From assembly GCA_031284385.1 (NCBI GenBank), contig JAISZZ010000163.1:1-16992 (forward strand): 16,992 bases of DNA, read 5' to 3'. Shown here piece by piece: positions 14,154 to 16,992 of the stretch (positions are counted from its first letter, which is position 1; every line of letters starts with the position of its first letter). The notes below the pieces were generated by a model that was not told the origin of the DNA, did not search any database, and saw only the letters and a list, made by a program, of their open reading frames with translations. A program made the position numbers and the translations under genes. This DNA is from Treponema sp. (lineage in GTDB: Bacteria > Spirochaetota > Spirochaetia > Treponematales > Breznakiellaceae).

Positions 14154-14882
14154 ATGCGGGATGACGTTGACACGCTTGGCGGTTCTGACGCGGCGAACCG
14201 CCAAGGTGGACGGCGGGACGAAACGGATAAACATACTGATGACGCGCCGCTGTGCAAGATCCGCCTCCACGTGGAACGCGCCGCGATTCTGGTTTCAGGC
14301 GGAGGTACAAATTTACAGGCAATCATCGACGCAAAGGAGCGCGGCGAACTGCCCCACGCGGATATTGCCCTAGTTGTTTCATCGGACAGGGCGGCATTTG
14401 CGCTGGAACGGGCAAAAAAGGCCGGTATCCAGCAGGCGGCGCTTGACGAATCGGATTATACCCATGACGGTGTTTTTGACGATGTTAAATATGATGACGA
14501 TTTGTCCGCGTTACTGCGAAAAAATAACATAGACATCGTTGTTCTTGCCGGTTTTTTGGTGATTGTTGGAAGTAAGGTATTGGATTTGTACAAAAACCGT
14601 ATCATCAATGTACATCCAAGCCTGATACCGTCGTTCTGCGGCGATGGTTTTTACGGACTATTTGTACACGAAGCGGCGTTGAAACGCGGCGTTAAAATTT
14701 CAGGCGCGACTGTCCATTTTGTAAACGAAATCACGGACGGCGGAAAAATTATTATGCAAAGGGCTGTCGAGGTTGTGGATGGGGATACGCCCGAAACATT
14801 GCAGCGGCGCGTTATGGAACAGGCTGAATGGATTATTCTGCCGCGAGCGCTGGAAGCCCTGTGCGCGGGAAAACTTGAATGA
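14154..14882 (+). CDS. purN: PurN, phosphoribosylglycinamide formyltransferase
   Basis: Transfers a formyl group from 10-formyltetrahydrofolate to GAR, step 3 of IMP synthesis, in the cytoplasm. Motifs: VSGGGTNLQAIIDA (47-60), NVHPSLIPSF (152-161) with catalytic N152 and H154, and HFVNEITDGG (188-197) with D195. The GFYGLFVHEAALKRGVKISG form is typical of the clostridial/spirochaete-like subgroup. The start is uncertain. ATG 14154 has GGAG 7 nt upstream and gives 242 residues, about 40 more than usual, with a polar extension (DTLGGSDAANRQGG...). GTG 14271 would give 203 residues beginning MERAAILVSGGG, just like most PurN proteins, but lacks a Shine-Dalgarno sequence. A 10-bp hairpin (14175-14205) lies between the two. 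Its stop overlaps the purD start (ATGA). Confidence 0.92.
   Translation: MRDDVDTLGGSDAANRQGGRRDETDKHTDDAPLCKIRLHVERAAILVSGGGTNLQAIIDAKERGELPHADIALVVSSDRAAFALERAKKAGIQQAALDESDYTHDGVFDDVKYDDDLSALLRKNNIDIVVLAGFLVIVGSKVLDLYKNRIINVHPSLIPSFCGDGFYGLFVHEAALKRGVKISGATVHFVNEITDGGKIIMQRAVEVVDGDTPETLQRRVMEQAEWIILPRALEALCAGKLE
14175..14205 (+). promoter_or_regulatory. 10-bp hairpin in the 5' part of purN
   Basis: CTTGGCGGTT (14175-14184) pairs perfectly with AACCGCCAAG (14196-14205) around an 11-nt loop. It lies between the two possible purN starts. If GTG 14271 is the true start, this is a structured leader; if ATG 14154 is, it is in the coding region of a non-conserved extension. Confidence 0.45.
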
Positions 14883-16186
14883 CAAACGGTAAATTGAATG
14901 TTGCGGTTATCGGGTCAGGCGGGCGCGAACACGCGATTGTGCGGAAACTCAGGAGTTGCGCCGGCGTGGTGTCGTTGACGGCGATTCCGGGGAACGGCGG
15001 CATAGCGCGGGATGTTAAATGCGCCGGCATCGACCCGCTCGACGTTCAGGCTGTTACGCGGTATTGCCGGGACGCGGAAATTGATTATGTCGTGGTAACG
15101 CCGGATGACCCGCTCGCACTCGGCATGACAGACGCGCTCGCAGCGGCGGGTATCCGCGCCTTTGGACCGGTAAAGGCGGCGGCGCGGCTCGAATCGAGCA
15201 AGATTTTCGCAAAAAACCTGATGAAAAAGTATGGTATTCCAACGGCGGACTACGAAACGTTTGCGTACAGCGCGGATGCCCTCAAATTCGCACGCGAAAG
15301 TTTTGCGTCCGGTAAAAAAGCGCTTGTGGTAAAAGCGGACGGCCTTGCGCTTGGAAAGGGCGTTACAGTCTGTGCAAGTCTTGCAGAGGCGGAGCGTGCG
15401 ATACGCGCCGCTATGGACGAAAAATGTTTTGGCGGCAGCGGTGAAAATATCGTCATTGAGGAATGTTTGACGGGGCCGGAGGTCAGCGTTCTGTCATTCT
15501 GCGACGGCGGCGTTATCGTCCCTATGGTAAGCTGCATGGACCACAAGCGGGCGCTGGTCAATGACGAGGGCCCCAACACGGGCGGCATGGGTTGTATCGC
15601 GCCCAACCCGTTCTACACGCCGGAAATCGCCGAAACTTGCATGAAAACTATATTTATCCCGACTGTGGAGGCGGTGAAAAAAGAGGCTGCCCCGTTCAAG
15701 GGCTGTCTGTACTTCGGCCTGATGTTGACGGAAACGGGGCCAAAGGTGATAGAGTATAACTGTAGATTCGGCGACCCCGAAACGGAAGCCGTGCTGCCGC
15801 TGCTCGAATCGGATTTACTTTCTATCATGCTTGCCTGCACGGATGGGGATCTGTCGCCGGAAATGGTTCGTTTTAAGGACGGGGCGGCGGCCTGCGTGGT
15901 AGCGGCATCGGGCGGCTATCCCGCTGCGTACAAGAAAGGCTTCCCCATCAGCGGCATAGATTCCGCCGAGTCTGCGGGCGCGGTTCAGGTTTACTGCGCC
16001 GGAGTAAAGGATGACGGCGGCTCTCTTGTAACATCCGGCGGGCGTGTTCTCTGTGTAAGCGCCGCAGCGGACTCTGTTGAGCGGGCGCTGGAAGTCGCTT
16101 ACGGCGGCATAAAAAAGATTCGTTTTGAAAACATGTATTTCAGGGCGGATATTGGAAAGCGGGCGCTTGGCGCATTTAAGAAATAA
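14879..16186 (+). CDS. purD: PurD, phosphoribosylamine-glycine ligase
   Basis: 435 residues, ATP-grasp enzyme that joins glycine to phosphoribosylamine to make GAR, step 2 of purine synthesis and the substrate of PurN. Motifs: N-terminal VIGSGGREHAI (10-20); ESSKIFAKNLMKKYGIPTA (105-123); ATP-grasp lysine loop VKADGLALGKGV (151-162); HKRALVNDEGPNTGGMG (222-238); and the metal/ATP motif YNCRFGDPETE after residue 280. TPDDPLALGMTDAL replaces the commoner GPExPLVxGxxD at about 74-87, a modest variation. Its ATG overlaps the purN stop as ATGA, so the two are translationally coupled. Length is close to the family's usual 420-430. Next comes the GntR regulator, 1 nt after the stop. Confidence 0.96.
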   Translation: MTNGKLNVAVIGSGGREHAIVRKLRSCAGVVSLTAIPGNGGIARDVKCAGIDPLDVQAVTRYCRDAEIDYVVVTPDDPLALGMTDALAAAGIRAFGPVKAAARLESSKIFAKNLMKKYGIPTADYETFAYSADALKFARESFASGKKALVVKADGLALGKGVTVCASLAEAERAIRAAMDEKCFGGSGENIVIEECLTGPEVSVLSFCDGGVIVPMVSCMDHKRALVNDEGPNTGGMGCIAPNPFYTPEIAETCMKTIFIPTVEAVKKEAAPFKGCLYFGLMLTETGPKVIEYNCRFGDPETEAVLPLLESDLLSIMLACTDGDLSPEMVRFKDGAAACVVAASGGYPAAYKKGFPISGIDSAESAGAVQVYCAGVKDDGGSLVTSGGRVLCVSAAADSVERALEVAYGGIKKIRFENMYFRADIGKRALGAFKK

Positions 16187-16187
16187 A

Positions 16188-16910
16188 ATGGATAAACCAT
16201 CTTTAAGCGATTCCGCGGCGAAAAGTATCATAAACCTGATCATAAGCGGTGAATACAGGCAGGGGGATAAAATCCCTAACGAAATGGAACTCGCGCAAAA
16301 GTTTGACATGAGCAGAAGCACGGTGCGGGAAGCCGTTAAGACGCTTGTTTCCCAGAATATTCTTGAAATACGGCGCGGCGCGGGAACTTTTGTTTGTAAC
16401 AAACTTGGCGTGCCCGAAGACCCGCTCGGCTTCAGATTCATCAACGATAAATTGAGGCTTGCCCTTGATTTGCTGGAAATTCGTCTGCTGCTTGAGCCGT
16501 ATATTGCGCGAATGGCCGCCCAAAACGCTTCCTGCGAAGAGATAGACGATATTGCCAAACAATGCGATATTGTTGAAGACCTTATTTTGCGGGGAGTACC
16601 CCACGAAAAGGAAGACGTGATATTTCACAAGAAAATCGCCGTGTCCTCAAAAAATCTTGTTGTGCCGAATCTTGTGCCGGTCATCAATTCCGCGATTCAT
16701 GTCTCGATAGATGTAACAAACGCCGCGCTGCGCGATGAAACTATTATAACCCACCGCGCCGTTACCAATGCGATAAAGGCGTGGGACGGAGATGCGGCTC
16801 ATTCCGCAATGACGGAACATATCTTACACAATCAAAACCTTGTAAAAAAATTGTACGCGCAGAGGCCGCCGCAAAGCGCGCCAGCCGGCGGACTGAACGG
16901 ATTGACTTGA
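16188..16910 (+). CDS. GntR-family regulator, FadR subgroup with FCD domain
   Basis: 240 residues from the ATG 1 nt after purD. The upstream in-frame ATG at 16125 lies within purD and is rejected. The N-terminal winged helix-turn-helix is typical of GntR proteins: IISGEYRQGDKIPNEMELAQ (18-37), MSRSTVREAVKTLVSQNILE (41-60) and RRGAGTFV (62-69). The rest is an all-helical FCD effector domain with a plausible metal site formed by D143 and H147 (DVIFH), H189 (ITHRAV) and H211 (MTEHI); the 4- and 22-residue spacings fit the family. Such proteins usually bind small carboxylates or sugar acids. The effector and target are not deducible: no transport or catabolic operon follows inside the window. There is no clear Shine-Dalgarno site, so coupling to purD is likely. 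Confidence 0.9.
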   Translation: MDKPSLSDSAAKSIINLIISGEYRQGDKIPNEMELAQKFDMSRSTVREAVKTLVSQNILEIRRGAGTFVCNKLGVPEDPLGFRFINDKLRLALDLLEIRLLLEPYIARMAAQNASCEEIDDIAKQCDIVEDLILRGVPHEKEDVIFHKKIAVSSKNLVVPNLVPVINSAIHVSIDVTNAALRDETIITHRAVTNAIKAWDGDAAHSAMTEHILHNQNLVKKLYAQRPPQSAPAGGLNGLT

Positions 16911-16992
16911 GTACCAGCCGCCGCTTCTATATGTCGCATCTAAGGAACCACTGATTTATCAGGTCGTGTGCTGGATTTGTTATAGTAAGAAG
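16911..16992 (+). other. Window end: intergenic, possible promoter for a gene beyond the edge
   Basis: 82 bp with no gene and no terminator after the GntR stop. An extended -10-like element TGTTATAGT lies at 16978-16986 without a good -35, so a rightward promoter is only possible. Confidence 0.2.

Overview
The window reads as a piece of a bacterial chromosome, most likely from a spirochaete of the Treponema group. This is inferred from gene content, not from a marker gene. The pointers are a methionine ABC system whose ATPase lacks the usual C-terminal sensor domain, a binding protein with a mature start of GGKKDGK, a large Ig-repeat lipoprotein, several TPR exported proteins, and a long poly-C/poly-G tract in front of a lipoprotein gene. 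Composition is mixed: the fluoride-channel gene and its flanks look AT-rich by eye, while the metal ATPase and purine genes look GC-rich.

Layout. (1) 1-1873 is the end of a metN-metI-metQ methionine importer operon, cut by the left edge. (2) 1909-2358 holds a small AT-rich crcB/fluC fluoride-channel gene between two strong inverted repeats. (3) 2628-6074 encodes a 1148-residue lipoprotein with eight bacterial Ig-like repeats and a C-terminal Asp-box (BNR-like) domain. It ends at a textbook terminator at 6106-6140. (4) 6240-7361 encodes an exported TPR-like protein. (5) 7525-10008 is a zinc/cadmium/lead resistance operon: a strong promoter overlapped by an ArsR-type operator, a CadC-like repressor with both known metal sites, and a P1B-2 export ATPase with a shortened N-terminus. 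(6) 9989-10756 is rsmE on the minus strand, tail-to-tail with the ATPase and overlapping it by 20 bp. It is the only minus-strand gene. (7) 10757-11484 carries no convincing gene but is unusually rich in inverted repeats and homopolymers, including a 13-C run. (8) 11485-16910 is a tightly packed run of TPR lipoprotein, TraB/PrgY-family membrane protein, purN, purD and a FadR-type GntR regulator. Its junctions are 1 nt, 13 nt, an ATGA overlap and 1 nt.

How parts work together. MetNIQ imports methionine, with MetQ as the periplasmic binding protein. The repressor and ATPase form a self-contained metal-efflux circuit: metal binding should release the repressor from the operator covering the -10 region. 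PurN and PurD are steps 3 and 2 of de novo IMP synthesis and are translationally coupled. The flanking envelope TPR, TraB and FadR genes appear to be co-transcribed with them but have no obvious purine role.

The most interesting material is the structured 0.7 kb gap at 10757-11484, with its poly-C tract upstream of a promoter whose predicted transcript would be almost leaderless, and the fully readable metal circuit. No CRISPR array, rRNA or tRNA gene, transposase or phage gene was seen.
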